Made by a program: the position numbers and the translations under genes
Source: Phycisphaerales bacterium
GTDB taxonomy: Bacteria > Planctomycetota > Phycisphaerae > Phycisphaerales > SM1A02
Assembly (NCBI GenBank): GCA_029245245.1
Contig: JAQWPT010000006.1
Span: 1-37,989, forward strand
Direction: 5' to 3'
Length of the DNA: 37,989 nucleotides
Notes under the pieces: model-generated
Seen by the model: the letters and a program-made list of their open reading frames with translations, nothing else
The model's database searches: none
Told to the model about the DNA's origin: nothing
Part shown: positions 1 through 9,579 of the stretch, in pieces
Numbering within the stretch: position 1 is the stretch's first letter
Layout: each line of letters starts with the position of its first letter

Positions 1-732
1 CACAGAGAGCACCAGCGGGGTGGCCAGTGCGGCAAGGAGAAGGTAGGCCCGCTCGTAGCGGTGCCAGTGCCGCATGCTGCCACGCCAGCCCAGGGAGAAG
101 AACCCGTAGGCGATGGCCTTGACTCGATTGTTGGCCCGGTCCCGAAGGGTCGCGAGATCGGGAATCATGCCCACGTACCAGAACAGCAGCGACACGGTGA
201 AGTAGGTGCCCACCGCAAAGACGTCCCAGAGCAATGGGCTGCGGAACTGCGGCCACATGTCCATCTGGTTGGGAATCGGAAAGAGCCAGTAGGCCAGCCA
301 GACTCGACCGATGTGGATGCCAGGGAACAGGCCGGCGCAGATGACAGCGAAGATGGTCATCGCCTCCGCGAAGCGATTGATCGACGTCCGCCACTTCTGT
401 CGGAACAGGAAGAGGATCGCGGAGATCAGCGTTCCGGCGTGGCCGATGCCGACCCAGAAGACGAAGTTGACGATCGGGAACCCCCACATCACGGGGTTGT
501 TGTTGCCCCAGACGCCGACCCCGGTAACCACCAGGTAGCCCACGAGCACCAGGAGCGTGCTGGCGAGACAGGCGGAGATCACGAGGGAAACGTACCAGAG
601 CTTCGGAGGCTTGGGCGCCTCGTTGACCGCGCAGATCTCCTCGGTCACCGAACCGAAATCGGTGTGACCGAGCACGAGCGGACTCCGCTGTCGCGGGTCA
701 TCGACCGTGTTGTCAACACGGAGCGTGGTCAT
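1..732 (-). CDS. actC: ActC-like NrfD-family membrane subunit of alternative complex III (partial, C-terminus beyond left edge)
   Basis: The first 244 codons of an NrfD/polysulfide-reductase-type integral membrane protein are visible; the reading frame is open to base 1. The ATG at 732 overlaps the actB stop as ATGA, so the two are translationally coupled. After a soluble N-terminus of about 50 residues there are hydrophobic helices, beginning near [20 protein letters not shown], and then a segment with [20 protein letters not shown], which is typical of the quinol-site helices of ActC/NrfD proteins. By family knowledge ActC sits in the inner membrane, binds menaquinol or quinol and passes electrons to the Fe-S subunit ActB. 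Family members are usually over 450 residues, so about half is missing. The order actA-actB-actC is the canonical alternative complex III order, so identification is strong. Confidence 0.93.
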   Translation of the reverse strand, partial: MTTLRVDNTVDDPRQRSPLVLGHTDFGSVTEEICAVNEAPKPPKLWYVSLVISACLASTLLVLVGYLVVTGVGVWGNNNPVMWGFPIVNFVFWVGIGHAGTLISAILFLFRQKWRTSINRFAEAMTIFAVICAGLFPGIHIGRVWLAYWLFPIPNQMDMWPQFRSPLLWDVFAVGTYFTVSLLFWYVGMIPDLATLRDRANNRVKAIAYGFFSLGWRGSMRHWHRYERAYLLLAALATPLVLSV

Positions 733-3700
733 CCGTCGCGGTCACTCCGTGCTCGGGTGGGCCGGGTGGCATGGGAGTCGTCGCCGTGATCACCATCATG
801 TCCTCCGCCATGACCGCCCGAGTGGTCCTCGGGGTATCGCTCGCCATCAATGGGATTGCTCAGGCGTGCGAGGTAGCGGTTGCGAGGCTTGACATGCAGT
901 TCGCCGAGCAGTTCGTAGGCCCGGTTGCTGGCATGGAGTTTCGTAACACGGGCATCGGGATCCATCAGGTCCCCGAAGACGATGCAGTCGTTGGCACAGG
1001 ACTGGGCACAGGCCGGAGTGATGGTCCCGTCGGGGATCACGATCCGCTTCGCGCGGGCCTTGGCGGCATCGGACTGCTTGACCCACTCGTTCTTGGTGGC
1101 GATCTTCGCAGCCTCGATCCGCTGGGTGCAGAAGGTGCACTTCTCCATCACACCGCGCATCCGCACGGTCACTTCCGGATTGAACTGCATCCGACGCAGC
1201 GGATCGCCGCCGCTCTGGCGGAGCACGTAGTAGTCCGGCTGCACCTGGAGGAATCCGGTGGACCGCAGTGGTTCGCGTCGGAAGTAGTCGAAGTAGTTGA
1301 ATCGCCGCACCTTGTACGGGCAGTTGTTCGAGCAGTAGCGGGTGCCCACGCAGCGGTTGTAGACCATCGCGTTGAGCCCGTCGGCAGTGTGGACGGTGGC
1401 CGCGACCGGACAGACCTGCTCGCACGGTGCGTTCTCGCACTGCTGGCATGTCACCGGCTGCATGGCGACCGAACTCGGGTGATCGGTGTCGTAGTGGCCC
1501 GGCGTCACTTCCTTGAAGCGGAAGTACCTGTCGATGCGAAGCCAGTGCATCTCCCGTCCACGCAGGATCTGATCCTTGCCGACGATGGGAATGTTGTTCT
1601 CGGCCTGGCATGCGACGACGCATGCACCGCACCCGGAGCAACTGTTCAGGTCGATCGCCATCCCCCACCGGTACTCTGCCCCATCGAACTGCTGGGCCTG
1701 CCAGAGGGAGAGGCCATGCGGAGCATGCTCCAGGTCCGACACGAAGTGTGGATTGGCGTCATAGGTCTCGATCGATGCTTCACGGAAGAGGACCGGCAGT
1801 CGTTCCGCCGTTCCCTGGCCTCCGACGGAATCGATCGCGAAGTGATCCTGCACGGTCGCCAACGGGTAGGTTTCGCCGGTTCCTGCGATGGCTGCACCGC
1901 TGCGGGACCAGAGGTTGCCTGACGTTCGCAGCGGGTAGAAGTCGAACCCGGCGCCGGAGCAGACCTGGCCCGCAAATCGCCGACCGTAACCCAGTGCCAG
2001 TGTCGCCGTCCCCGCAGCCTGTCCGGTCTGGACGAGCGCCGCGGCCTCGACGGTGGTTCCATCGACCGTCACCTTCACCATGTCCCCGGTGGCCACCTTG
2101 AGTGACTCGGCCGTTGAAGGCCCGAGGATGACCGCGTTGTCCCAGGTCAGGCGGGTGATCGGGTCGGGCAGCTCCTGGAGCCAGCCGTTGTTCGCCCAGC
2201 GACCGTCATAGACGGAGTAGCTGCCGCGGAACTCGAGTTCGATGCCGCCGCCGCGGGCCTTGAGAGCCGCTGCCGCCTTGCCGGCATCGGAAGCCAGTGA
2301 TGCGGAGCGTGCCTTGGGAGCCTCCTTGGTGGCATCGGAACTCTTGAGCACGCCGACATGCAGGGTGGCTCGCCATGACGGGTCGAAACCAAGCGTCGTA
2401 TCACCTTCGCCCTTGACTGTATTAAAGGTGCGACGCACCAGGTCGAAACCGGCCGTGGTATCCGAAGCGGTCACCTGGGCGAGCAGCTCCAACGGCGATC
2501 GACCGTCAAACAGGGGGAGGATCAGCGGCTGGCAGACGGAGTAGGCCCCGTTCCACGCCCGACCATCGCCCCAGCATTCGAGTTCGTGGGCCCGGTTGAG
2601 GTGCCAGGTACACGTCTGCGACGTTTCATTCTCAGTGAGAGAAAGGTGAATCGATGTTTCGACCTTGGCCAGTCCCGTGGCGAAGTCGAGATCCGCGGGG
2701 GCGTCGAAGGACGGGTTGCCGCCGAGGATCAGCAGGGTGCCGACATCACCGGCATCCATTGCGGTTGCAAGATCCTCGATGGACCCGGTCTGCATCGCAT
2801 CCGAAGCCTGCCGCGTGTACGAGACGGTTCGGCCACCGTTGCCGGCGGCATCGTTGATCACGGCCACGAGGTGATGGACGATCGGAGGCTGCGACGGGCC
2901 CGCCAGGACCGCCGAGGCGCCGGTGTTGGCCTTGAGATTCTCGACCAGCACATCCACCTGCGGAGTGTCGACGCCGGAATCGGCGAAGGGAGCGGCCAGC
3001 GACGCGTTGCCGGTGATGCCCGCTGCAACGCGGGCGGCGAGTACGACCATGTGTGACGATGGCATTGCATACCGATCGTCGGCCGAAGCGCCGGTGGTGG
3101 TCAGCCCCGCCTCGACTGCGATCATGCGGCTCATGGTTCCATGGTCGGGTTTCCGACCGGCGGCCCAGCCGCGGGACAACACGAGCATGTCGGGATGCAT
3201 CCCGAGGAAATCACTGTCGATTGACAGGATGAACTTGGCGCGGGACAGGTCGTACTGGGCGCGGAACCGGCTGCCGAACGCAGCCTCGAGGCCCGCGGCA
3301 CTGTTGGTGTCGGCCAGCGGGTCCCATGTCACCCAGGTCGCCTTCGGGAACTGGAGTCGCATCTGCGACTGCTGTGCGATCACCGAGGGAGAACTCGTTG
3401 CTTCCGAAAGAATCCAGAAGCCCTCGCCCTTGGTACTACGCAGAGCATCGAAGTGCGGCCCGGCGAAGGCATCCCACTTCTTCCAGGTTGCGCGAAGGCG
3501 CTTCTCGCCCGAACCCATCCGGGGATCCCGTGAACGATCCATGTCGTAGAGGCCCAGCACGGTGGCCTGCCCGTAGCGGGAGGAGGCACCGAGGCTGCCG
3601 GGGTGGTCGGGATTGCCTTCGATCTTGGTGGGACGACCGTTGTAACTGGTGACCAGTTGGCCGGTGGCGACGCCCTCGACCTCCATGATCGTCGCGTACG

Positions 3701-3974
3701 CATCCGGCATGCCCGGAGCGGAGCCCTCGGGTCGCTTCGCGTAGGGAAGGATGTGTTGTTCGGGCCAGCGGCGGCAGCCAGCCATGCCAAGGCCGGCCAG
3801 GGCCATCGAAGCGCCCATCACCTTCATGAAGTGACGGCGATCCTCTTCCATGAGCTCCGAGGCTCCCGAGGGGAACTCCCGGTGCAGGAACGTCTTGAAC
3901 TCCGGGGTCTCCGAAAGCTCATCGAGGCTGCGCCAATATGTCCGGCCCGTCGGGCCCTGCTTCAGCGATGACAT
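729..3974 (-). CDS. actB: ActB: Fe-S / molybdopterin-oxidoreductase-like subunit of alternative complex III
   Basis: A 1081-residue protein. The N-terminus has the ActB hallmark YWRSLDEL...[14 protein letters not shown] Tat-like signal follows: RRHFMK at about 46-51, a hydrophobic stretch, and a Cys at 67 preceded by LGMAG that could be lipidated. Residues of about 80-740 are a molybdopterin-oxidoreductase-like fold which in this family carries no cofactor. The C-terminal part holds four ferredoxin-type cysteine groups: [11 protein letters not shown] near 775, [14 protein letters not shown] near 843 with a [12 protein letters not shown] group after it, CTFCTQR near 945 and CAQSCANDC near 988. 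The subunit would take electrons from quinol via ActC and relay them to the haem subunits on the periplasmic side. The start overlaps the actA stop by 13 bp. The C-terminus is an unusual His/Gly/Asp-rich tail. Confidence 0.95.
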   Translation of the reverse strand: MSSLKQGPTGRTYWRSLDELSETPEFKTFLHREFPSGASELMEEDRRHFMKVMGASMALAGLGMAGCRRWPEQHILPYAKRPEGSAPGMPDAYATIMEVEGVATGQLVTSYNGRPTKIEGNPDHPGSLGASSRYGQATVLGLYDMDRSRDPRMGSGEKRLRATWKKWDAFAGPHFDALRSTKGEGFWILSEATSSPSVIAQQSQMRLQFPKATWVTWDPLADTNSAAGLEAAFGSRFRAQYDLSRAKFILSIDSDFLGMHPDMLVLSRGWAAGRKPDHGTMSRMIAVEAGLTTTGASADDRYAMPSSHMVVLAARVAAGITGNASLAAPFADSGVDTPQVDVLVENLKANTGASAVLAGPSQPPIVHHLVAVINDAAGNGGRTVSYTRQASDAMQTGSIEDLATAMDAGDVGTLLILGGNPSFDAPADLDFATGLAKVETSIHLSLTENETSQTCTWHLNRAHELECWGDGRAWNGAYSVCQPLILPLFDGRSPLELLAQVTASDTTAGFDLVRRTFNTVKGEGDTTLGFDPSWRATLHVGVLKSSDATKEAPKARSASLASDAGKAAAALKARGGGIELEFRGSYSVYDGRWANNGWLQELPDPITRLTWDNAVILGPSTAESLKVATGDMVKVTVDGTTVEAAALVQTGQAAGTATLALGYGRRFAGQVCSGAGFDFYPLRTSGNLWSRSGAAIAGTGETYPLATVQDHFAIDSVGGQGTAERLPVLFREASIETYDANPHFVSDLEHAPHGLSLWQAQQFDGAEYRWGMAIDLNSCSGCGACVVACQAENNIPIVGKDQILRGREMHWLRIDRYFRFKEVTPGHYDTDHPSSVAMQPVTCQQCENAPCEQVCPVAATVHTADGLNAMVYNRCVGTRYCSNNCPYKVRRFNYFDYFRREPLRSTGFLQVQPDYYVLRQSGGDPLRRMQFNPEVTVRMRGVMEKCTFCTQRIEAAKIATKNEWVKQSDAAKARAKRIVIPDGTITPACAQSCANDCIVFGDLMDPDARVTKLHASNRAYELLGELHVKPRNRYLARLSNPIDGERYPEDHSGGHGGGHDGDHGDDSHATRPTRARSDRDG

Positions 3975-4627
3975 GTTGAACAGTCCTGCAACGTTCGAAT
4001 CTCATTGAGCTCGACCCAGTGAGCGCCTTCGGCAAGTCGCTGGGCATCGGTCATGTCCCAGCCCCATTCAAGTTGGGTGACGAGGTCCGGGTTCCGGACA
4101 TTCGGCGTGGGATGACGATGGCACTCCAGGCACCAACCCATGCTCAGGGTCTCGTGCTGGTAGACGGTTTCCATGGTGTCGATTCGACCATGACACTCGA
4201 CACAACTGACTCCACGCGTGACGTGGGCCGAGTGGTTGAAGTAGGCGTAATCCGGCGTATCGTGAACGCGGATCCACTCCATGGGCATGCCCGTGGTGTA
4301 ACTCTCCAGCAGCGGCTTGATGCTTTCACTCTCGGGGTGAATCTGCGTGTGGCAGTTCATGCACGTGCTGGTGGGAGGCACCGCCGCCGCGGCGGCGTAC
4401 TCAACCGTGTTGTGGCAGTACCGACAGTCGATTCCCAGGTCACCTGCATGCACTTTATGACTGAAGGGGACTGGCTGCGTCGGCATGTAACCCACGTCAG
4501 TAGTCTTCGGGCTGAATCCCCACGCAACCATGAATGCGACATACAGGGGCGCAGACATCGCGACCACGATGACCGTGGGCAGAAGCAGGTTCGACCATTT
4601 CGGGAAGACGTAGTGGAAGCGGCCCAT
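3962..4627 (-). CDS. actA: ActA: pentahaem c-type cytochrome subunit of alternative complex III
   Basis: Five CXXCH haem-binding motifs are present in order: CRYCH, CMNCH, CVECH, CLECH and CSTCH, the last at the very C-terminus. A single membrane anchor lies near the N-terminus (LLLPTVIVVAMSAPLYVAFM), followed by the family signature PVPFSHKVHAGDLGIDCRYCH. ActA is the pentahaem subunit that accepts electrons from ActB and passes them to a downstream cytochrome or oxidase. The frame is open upstream to 4783 with further ATGs (for example 4684). I chose the ATG at 4627 (MGRFHYVFPKWSN) because the anchor follows directly and because a promoter (4688-4716) and a CRP-like box (4658-4673) lie just in front of it; the 4684 start would put that box inside the gene. 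No clear Shine-Dalgarno sequence precedes 4627, so the start remains uncertain. Confidence 0.92.
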   Translation of the reverse strand: MGRFHYVFPKWSNLLLPTVIVVAMSAPLYVAFMVAWGFSPKTTDVGYMPTQPVPFSHKVHAGDLGIDCRYCHNTVEYAAAAAVPPTSTCMNCHTQIHPESESIKPLLESYTTGMPMEWIRVHDTPDYAYFNHSAHVTRGVSCVECHGRIDTMETVYQHETLSMGWCLECHRHPTPNVRNPDLVTQLEWGWDMTDAQRLAEGAHWVELNEIRTLQDCSTCHR

Positions 4628-4657
4628 GAGCGATCGAGGGGGGGGTAAGACTGAGAC

Positions 4658-4673
4658 TGTGAACTTTTTCACA
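4658..4673 (-). promoter_or_regulatory. Perfect TGTGA-N6-TCACA box (CRP/FNR-family operator candidate) before actA
   Basis: The sequence reads TGTGA, six bases, TCACA. This is identical to the classic half-sites of CRP-type regulators and compatible with other members of the CRP/FNR superfamily. It lies 31 bp upstream of the chosen actA ATG and about +8 to +23 relative to the start of transcription predicted from the promoter at 4688-4716, a position typical of repression. The match is seen directly; the regulator is inferred. Confidence 0.5.
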
Positions 4674-4687
4674 AAGTTGAGCATGCC

Positions 4688-4716
4688 ATGATCCGCTTCC
4701 GAGCCGTTCATGTCAA
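4688..4716 (-). promoter_or_regulatory. Sigma-70-type promoter for actABC
   Basis: On the minus strand a perfect -35 hexamer TTGACA (4716-4711) is separated by exactly 17 bp from GATCAT (4693-4688), four of six matches to TATAAT. Transcription would start near 4681, giving a leader of about 55 nt to the ATG at 4627. Confidence 0.5.
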
Positions 4717-4782
4717 GCCAGATAGCCTGCAAGTTGATTGCATGCATGCCCTTTCTTTGTGCTGCGCGCAGCATGAACATCA

Positions 4783-4799
4783 TTGAGAACTGTTCTCAA
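4783..4799. promoter_or_regulatory. 17-bp perfect palindrome, operator candidate
   Basis: TTGAGAACTGTTCTCAA is an 8-1-8 perfect inverted repeat in the divergent region between actA and the small ORF/tatD. Its core fits the 7-1-7 architecture of Fur-superfamily boxes (TGANAA...TTNTCA), though no regulator can be assigned from sequence alone. On the plus strand its left half could be a -35 (TTGAGA) with TATGAA 16 bp downstream, so it may control the rightward transcript. A second 12-bp palindrome, GCTGCGCGCAGC, lies beside it at 4761-4772. Confidence 0.45.
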
Positions 4800-4936
4800 C
4801 TAGTTATGAATTCTTACTCATGTATAGGGCACACGAAACACCCCCACCTCTCTATATGGAGTCGGAGGGAACCAATCCCTTCACGACCCGAACAGTTCAG
4901 TGCGCTCGGGACTGTCGATTCAGAAGGTGTTTCAAC

Positions 4937-5038
4937 ATGACCCTGCTCGTAGCCATTCCAATCCTGATGACACTCGGTCTGCCCCTTGTACTCGCCGCGT
5001 GCCCCCACGCCGAAGAACCCTGGGAAACCAGCGACTGA
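4937..5038 (+). CDS. Possible 33-residue lipopeptide / small membrane protein
   Basis: The ORF reads MTLLVAIPILM followed by a continuous hydrophobic run and a lipobox-like LAAC with Cys at 22, leaving a short acidic tail (CPHAEEPWETSD). AAGG lies nine bases before the ATG. The composition fits a type II signal peptide with a 12-residue mature lipopeptide, or a one-helix membrane peptide. It lies 51 bp upstream of tatD on the same strand. There is no family I recognise, and an ORF this short could occur by chance. The hydrophobic stretch and lipobox are what make it worth listing. Confidence 0.35.
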   Translation: MTLLVAIPILMTLGLPLVLAACPHAEEPWETSD

Positions 5039-5089
5039 ACCGGGAGGCATCAAGCGTGGTACCTTCCGCCCAGGAACGGGGCGACTGCC

Positions 5090-5875
5090 ATGCTCGACAC
5101 GCACTGCCACCTGACATCCTCGAAACTGGCGCCCACGCTCGCGTCGGTGCTGACCAACGCCCACGATGCGGGGGTCCACGGGATGATCACGGTTTCCACC
5201 TCCTCCACCGACTGCCCGGCCGGACTCGAGGTGGCACGAGCACATTCGAACATCTGGTGCACGGCCGGCATTCATCCGCACGAAGCTGATCAGGAACCGG
5301 ACTGGGAGACGATCCGCAGGGTCGCCGACGATGACTGCTGTGTCGCCTGGGGAGAACTCGGCCTCGACTGGTACTACAAGGACCCCGCTCGGGAATCACA
5401 ATTCGCCCTGCTTGCAGCGCACCTTGAACTGATCATGGCGGCCCGGGGGCGACAGGCGACCATGCCCATCGTGATTCACTGCCGAGAGGCCTACGACGAC
5501 CTCCTGGGCATCCTGGATGAATCGGGCCTCGACCCCACACGCTTTGTCTTCCACTGCTTCACCGGCAATGCCGCCACGGTCGAGCGACTGGTGGAGTTCG
5601 GCGCATGGGTCAGCTTCACCGGCATCGTGACCTTCGGCAATGCCCCCGACATCCAGGAGGCTGCAACCCGGGTCCCCCTGGAGCGAATGATGGTTGAAAC
5701 GGATGCCCCCTACCTGAGCCCCGAGCCCGTACGCACGATGCGGCCGAACGAGCCGTGCAACGTCGTGCACACCGCCCGATTCCTTGCTGGCCTCCGCGGC
5801 ATCGACGAAGCCACCTTCGTCAAGACGATGGATGCCAATGCGATCAGGTGCTTCGGACTCGACCACCCGGGCTGA
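5090..5875 (+). CDS. tatD: TatD-family metal-dependent hydrolase (DNase)
   Basis: A 261-residue TIM-barrel hydrolase of usual TatD length. The metal-binding H-x-H is at residues 5-7 (MLDTHCHL). It is followed by the WGELGLDWYY glutamate segment, the VIHCREA histidine, FHCFTG, and the closing ETDAPYLSPEP aspartate motif. TatD enzymes are cytoplasmic metal-dependent 3'-5' nucleases or deoxyribonucleases with roles in DNA repair and quality control. The ATG at 5090 places the family motif at the expected N-terminus; no strong Shine-Dalgarno sequence precedes it. It converges with the DUF1573 gene, with only nine bases between the two stop codons. Confidence 0.95.
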   Translation: MLDTHCHLTSSKLAPTLASVLTNAHDAGVHGMITVSTSSTDCPAGLEVARAHSNIWCTAGIHPHEADQEPDWETIRRVADDDCCVAWGELGLDWYYKDPARESQFALLAAHLELIMAARGRQATMPIVIHCREAYDDLLGILDESGLDPTRFVFHCFTGNAATVERLVEFGAWVSFTGIVTFGNAPDIQEAATRVPLERMMVETDAPYLSPEPVRTMRPNEPCNVVHTARFLAGLRGIDEATFVKTMDANAIRCFGLDHPG

Positions 5876-5884
5876 ACGGTACCG

Positions 5885-6757
5885 TCAATCCGAATCCGGT
5901 TCTCCAACCGGGACCTCCGGGTCGAACGTGATGTCGGGGACATCCGGAATCCAACTCTTGTCATCGATGCCCATGCCTCGGAATCCAGCATCCCCGTTCA
6001 CCAGCAACGTCGTCACCTGCCCGTCGGGCATGGTCACCGGAATCTCCGTTCGCTCCGGAGGCGCACCCGTCGACTTCACGAGCACCTCGCCCTCGTAGAG
6101 ATTGGGCGTGCCGAGTCGATGCACACCCTGCTTGGTCAGCCGCCACCCCTGGAACTCGATGGTGAGCCCCTCCGGTGCATCGAAGACAGGCGTCGGAGGA
6201 CGTGCGTCGCCCCACCCTTCCACGTACAACCGCGCATTGCTCTGCTTGATGCCCAGAGTGCCCTCACTCGGACGCCGGATTGAAATGCTGCGAGGCGTAT
6301 GACGCAGGCTGTCACGCATCCGGCCACGGGCTGACAACCAGAGCACCAGCGGCGAATGGTTTTCCAGCACGACCTTGATGTTGGAATCCAACTTGTGGGA
6401 CTCCTTGACCGAAAGAGTCACCGGGAGTTCCATGCGCTGCCCCGGCTCCAGGAACGGTTCGCCCGGGCCCGCCCAGGTGCAGCCGCAACTGGGGACCGTC
6501 TTGAGAATCCGCACCGGCTCATCGGACGTGTTGACCAGCACGAAGGTGTGCTCAACCACGGACTTCGGAGCATCGATGAGTACGACACCAAAATCATGGT
6601 GCCCGGATTCAACCGGCTGCAGCGGCGAAGCCATGACCAGTTGCAGAATCCACCACGCCAGAAAGAAGAGTCCCAGCAGCAACAGGAGAATGCTGAATAC
6701 CTGCATCGGCTTGAATCGCCGCTTGCCCCTGCGAACCGGAATGGTGGTCGTGGTCAT
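5885..6757 (-). CDS. DUF1573-containing membrane-anchored protein
   Basis: From the ATG at 6757 the protein has 290 residues: a basic N-terminus (VRRGKRRFKP), one strong membrane helix (VFSILLLLLGLFFLAWWIL), and an extracytoplasmic domain starting HHDFGVVLIDAPKSVVEHTFVLVNTSDEPVRILKTVPSCGC. That is the DUF1573 pattern: an Ig-like fold with the 'HxFxxxNxg...i..v.pSCGCT' signature. The function of the family is not established; in planctomycetes and Bacteroidetes these proteins are common and probably periplasmic. The frame stays open upstream to 6913, but the extra residues are low-complexity and would overlap the clpB promoter region, so the MTTTTIPV start was preferred. It is divergent from clpB and convergent with tatD. 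Confidence 0.85.
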   Translation of the reverse strand: MTTTTIPVRRGKRRFKPMQVFSILLLLLGLFFLAWWILQLVMASPLQPVESGHHDFGVVLIDAPKSVVEHTFVLVNTSDEPVRILKTVPSCGCTWAGPGEPFLEPGQRMELPVTLSVKESHKLDSNIKVVLENHSPLVLWLSARGRMRDSLRHTPRSISIRRPSEGTLGIKQSNARLYVEGWGDARPPTPVFDAPEGLTIEFQGWRLTKQGVHRLGTPNLYEGEVLVKSTGAPPERTEIPVTMPDGQVTTLLVNGDAGFRGMGIDDKSWIPDVPDITFDPEVPVGEPDSD

Positions 6758-6802
6758 GGTGGCAGATGATAGGACTTCCCGAGGCAACCGGTCCCGGGTT
6801 TC

Positions 6803-6817
6803 CTGCCATGCTGGCAG
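6803..6817. promoter_or_regulatory. Inverted repeat upstream of the clpB sigma-54-type promoter
   Basis: CTGCCA-TGC-TGGCAG is a perfect 6-3-6 inverted repeat about 65-80 bp upstream of the expected clpB transcription start, a position compatible with an enhancer-binding protein site. A second tight palindrome, CCAGCC-GG-GGCTGG, lies at 6840-6853. Either could equally serve the divergent DUF1573 gene. Confidence 0.3.
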
Positions 6818-6856
6818 TCCGACCCCCCTTCCCGGGCCCCCAGCCGGGGCTGGTGA

Positions 6857-6872
6857 TGGCACGCATGTTGCA
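6857..6872 (+). promoter_or_regulatory. Sigma-54 (RpoN) -24/-12 promoter before clpB
   Basis: TGGCACGCATGTTGCA matches the sigma-54 consensus TGGCACG-N4-TTGCW at every fixed position, with the invariant GG (6858-6859) and GC (6870-6871) separated by ten bases. It points toward clpB. Transcription would begin around 6883, leaving a leader of about 40 nt with a GGAGGGA ribosome site just before the ATG at 6925. The match is direct; use of the promoter is inferred. Confidence 0.65.
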
Positions 6873-6924
6873 CCCTTCCGGGGGGGGAACGAGGACACCT
6901 TGACCGCCCCCACGGAGGGAATGC

Positions 6925-9567
6925 ATGAATCTCGATCAGTTCACGACCCAGGCCCGACAGTCCATTGCGACGTCGCAATCGATCGCCACCGGAATGCAGC
7001 ACGCTGAGCTGTTGCCCCTGCATGTGCTGTCGGCCATGCTCGATGACAGCGAACAGGGCACGCTGGCAACATCGATCATCGATCGCTGCGGGACCAGCCC
7101 CGCATCCCTGCGGGATGTCGTGACGGCGGAACTTGACCGGCTCCCGACGATCAACGCTCCGGGTGGACACCTCCCCCAGGCTGGTGCCGGCTTCGTCAAG
7201 CTCATGAGCACCGCGGGAACGCTCGCCAAGGAGATGGGCGACCAGTACATCTCCATCGAGCACCTCCTGCTGGCCCTGGCAAAGGTACCCTCGGCGGCCC
7301 ACGACGCCATGAAGACCCTGGGACTCGACAGCGATACCCTCGGCAAGGCCATCGAGGCCATCCGCGCCAGCAGTGGCGTGTCCAACATCACCGACCCCGG
7401 CGCCGAGTCGAACTACGAAGCACTCGCCAAGTACGCCATCGACCTGAACGAACTCGCGTCGTCCGGCCGGCTCGATCCCGTCATCGGCCGCGACGAGGAA
7501 ATTCGTCGCTGCATGCAGGTGCTCAGTCGACGCACCAAGAACAACCCGGTACTCATCGGCGAGCCCGGCACGGGCAAGACCGCCATCGCCGAGGGGCTCG
7601 CCCTGCGCATCATCAATGGCGACTGTCCCTCCGGCATGCGGGACTCCCGCATCATGGCCCTCGATGTCGGCCAGCTCCTGGCCGGCACGAAGTTTCGCGG
7701 CGAATTCGAGGAGCGGCTGAAATCCGTCCTCCGGGAAGTCACGGCCGCCGAGGGCCGGATCATCCTCTTCATCGACGAACTGCACACCATCGTCGGTGCC
7801 GGCGCTGCGGAAGGCTCCGTCTCCGCCGGCAACCTCCTCAAGCCGGCGCTGGCACGCGGCGAGTTGCGCTGCATCGGCGCCACTACCCTCGACGAATACC
7901 GACAGCACATCGAGAAGGATGCCGCCTTCGAGCGCCGCTTCCAGCCCGTCTACGTGGAGGAGCCATCGGTCGAAGACACGATCGCGATCCTGCGCGGCCT
8001 CAAGTCGCGTTACGAAGCGCACCACGGCATCCGCATCCAGGACGGTGCACTCGTAGCCTCCGCAATGCTCTCGCACCGCTACATCTCCGATCGCTTTCTC
8101 CCGGACAAGGCCATCGATCTGCTCGACGAAGCCTCCTCGAAACTCCGCCTGGAGAACGACTCCATGCCCGTGGAACTCGATGAACTCCGGCGACGCATCA
8201 TGCAGCTGGAGATCGAACGCGAAGCATTGAAGATCGAGAAGGACAGCGGCTCGAAGGATCGCCTGCAGCGTGTCGAGGCGGAACTGTCCGAGCTCGAAGA
8301 ACGCAACCACGCCTTGACAGCCCAGTGGGACGTCGAGAAGGCCGAGCTGGACGAGATCCGCGACGTGAAGGAGGCCATCGACGCCGCCAGCATCGAACTC
8401 GAGCAGGCCCAGCGCCGAAACGATCTGGAGGCGGCCGCCCGCATCCAGTACGGCACCCTTCCGGAACTCGACAAGCGACTGGCTGCGGCCGAGGCGAAAC
8501 TCGCCGAACGCACCCGCGACGGGCGCACCCTCGTACGCGAGGAGGTGGACGCCGAGCAGATCGCCGAGGTCGTGGAAGTCTGGACGGGCATTCCCGCCGC
8601 ACGACTCGTCGAGGGCGAACGCGAGCGGCTGCTGCGCATGGACCATGAACTGCAGCAGCGTGTCGTGGGCCAGGACGAAGCGGTCACCGCCGTCTCCGAC
8701 GCGGTCCGGCGCAGCCGAGCCGGGCTCGACGAGGCGAACCGACCCATCGGGTCCTTCCTCTTCATGGGCCCCTCCGGTGTCGGCAAGACTGAACTCTGCA
8801 AGGCCCTGGCCGAGTTCCTCTTCTCCACGGAAGACGCCATCGTCCGCATCGACATGAGCGAATACATGGAACAGCACGCCGTGGCCCGGCTCATCGGAGC
8901 CCCTCCCGGCTACGTCGGGTACGAGGAAGGTGGCCGGCTCACCGAGGCGGTCCGCCGACGCCCCTACTGCGTGGTGCTCTTCGACGAGATGGAGAAGGCC
9001 CACCCCGACGTGAGCAACATCCTCCTGCAGGTGCTCGAGGACGGGCGCCTCACCGACGGCCACGGTCGAACCGTGGACTTCACGAACACCATCGTGGTGA
9101 TGACGAGCAACATCGGTTCGCAGCAACTGCTTGAGATGTCCGAGGCCGGTGCCGTGGATGTCGAAATCGAAGCCCACATGCGCGAACTGCTCAAGAAGAC
9201 CCTGCGTCCCGAGCTGCTGAACCGGATCGACGACACGATCGTCTTCCACCAGCTCACGAAGGAGCAACTGCGGAAGATCGCCTCGATCCAGTCCCGCACC
9301 CTCGGTGCCCGCATGGCCAACCGCGGCCTGGAACTGGAGATGACCGACGCGGCGCTCGACGCCCTCGTCGCCGAGGGCTGGGACCCGCACTTCGGCGCCC
9401 GGCCCATGCGGCGCGTGCTGCGACAGCGGGTCGAGAACGAGATCGCCTCGCGCATTCTCGCCGGCGACATCACCGAGGGCGACCTCGTGCGGATCGACGC
9501 CGAGGGCGAGGTGTTCCGCTTCGAAACGATCCACGACGCCAGTTACGAGCCCTCCAACTGCGAATGA
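6925..9567 (+). CDS. clpB: ATP-dependent disaggregase chaperone ClpB
   Basis: An 880-residue AAA+ protein of ClpB length and order. It has an N-terminal Clp-N repeat domain (about 1-150) and NBD1 with Walker A GEPGTGKT near 212 and Walker [10 protein letters not shown] near 279. A coiled-coil middle domain (about 410-540, rich in E/R/L heptads) is the feature that distinguishes ClpB from ClpA and ClpC. NBD2 has Walker A GPSGVGKT near 615 and the [10 protein letters not shown] Walker B region. ClpB hexamers extract polypeptides from aggregates together with DnaK. GGAGGGA lies shortly before the chosen ATG; another ATG four bases upstream is out of frame. A near-perfect sigma-54-type promoter precedes the gene, whereas I saw no CIRCE element or obvious sigma-32 promoter. 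Two hairpins follow its stop codon. Confidence 0.97.
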   Translation: MNLDQFTTQARQSIATSQSIATGMQHAELLPLHVLSAMLDDSEQGTLATSIIDRCGTSPASLRDVVTAELDRLPTINAPGGHLPQAGAGFVKLMSTAGTLAKEMGDQYISIEHLLLALAKVPSAAHDAMKTLGLDSDTLGKAIEAIRASSGVSNITDPGAESNYEALAKYAIDLNELASSGRLDPVIGRDEEIRRCMQVLSRRTKNNPVLIGEPGTGKTAIAEGLALRIINGDCPSGMRDSRIMALDVGQLLAGTKFRGEFEERLKSVLREVTAAEGRIILFIDELHTIVGAGAAEGSVSAGNLLKPALARGELRCIGATTLDEYRQHIEKDAAFERRFQPVYVEEPSVEDTIAILRGLKSRYEAHHGIRIQDGALVASAMLSHRYISDRFLPDKAIDLLDEASSKLRLENDSMPVELDELRRRIMQLEIEREALKIEKDSGSKDRLQRVEAELSELEERNHALTAQWDVEKAELDEIRDVKEAIDAASIELEQAQRRNDLEAAARIQYGTLPELDKRLAAAEAKLAERTRDGRTLVREEVDAEQIAEVVEVWTGIPAARLVEGERERLLRMDHELQQRVVGQDEAVTAVSDAVRRSRAGLDEANRPIGSFLFMGPSGVGKTELCKALAEFLFSTEDAIVRIDMSEYMEQHAVARLIGAPPGYVGYEEGGRLTEAVRRRPYCVVLFDEMEKAHPDVSNILLQVLEDGRLTDGHGRTVDFTNTIVVMTSNIGSQQLLEMSEAGAVDVEIEAHMRELLKKTLRPELLNRIDDTIVFHQLTKEQLRKIASIQSRTLGARMANRGLELEMTDAALDALVAEGWDPHFGARPMRRVLRQRVENEIASRILAGDITEGDLVRIDAEGEVFRFETIHDASYEPSNCE

Positions 9568-9579
9568 ACTCTCTCTCCT

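Noticed and set aside
771-1922. 383-codon frame on the plus strand inside actB
   Set aside because: Shadow of actB, whose Fe-S cysteine motifs are unambiguous on the minus strand.
3962-4783. Longer actA starting at 4783
   Set aside because: The extra N-terminal residues are unlike ActA and would include the promoter and the CRP-like box as coding sequence.
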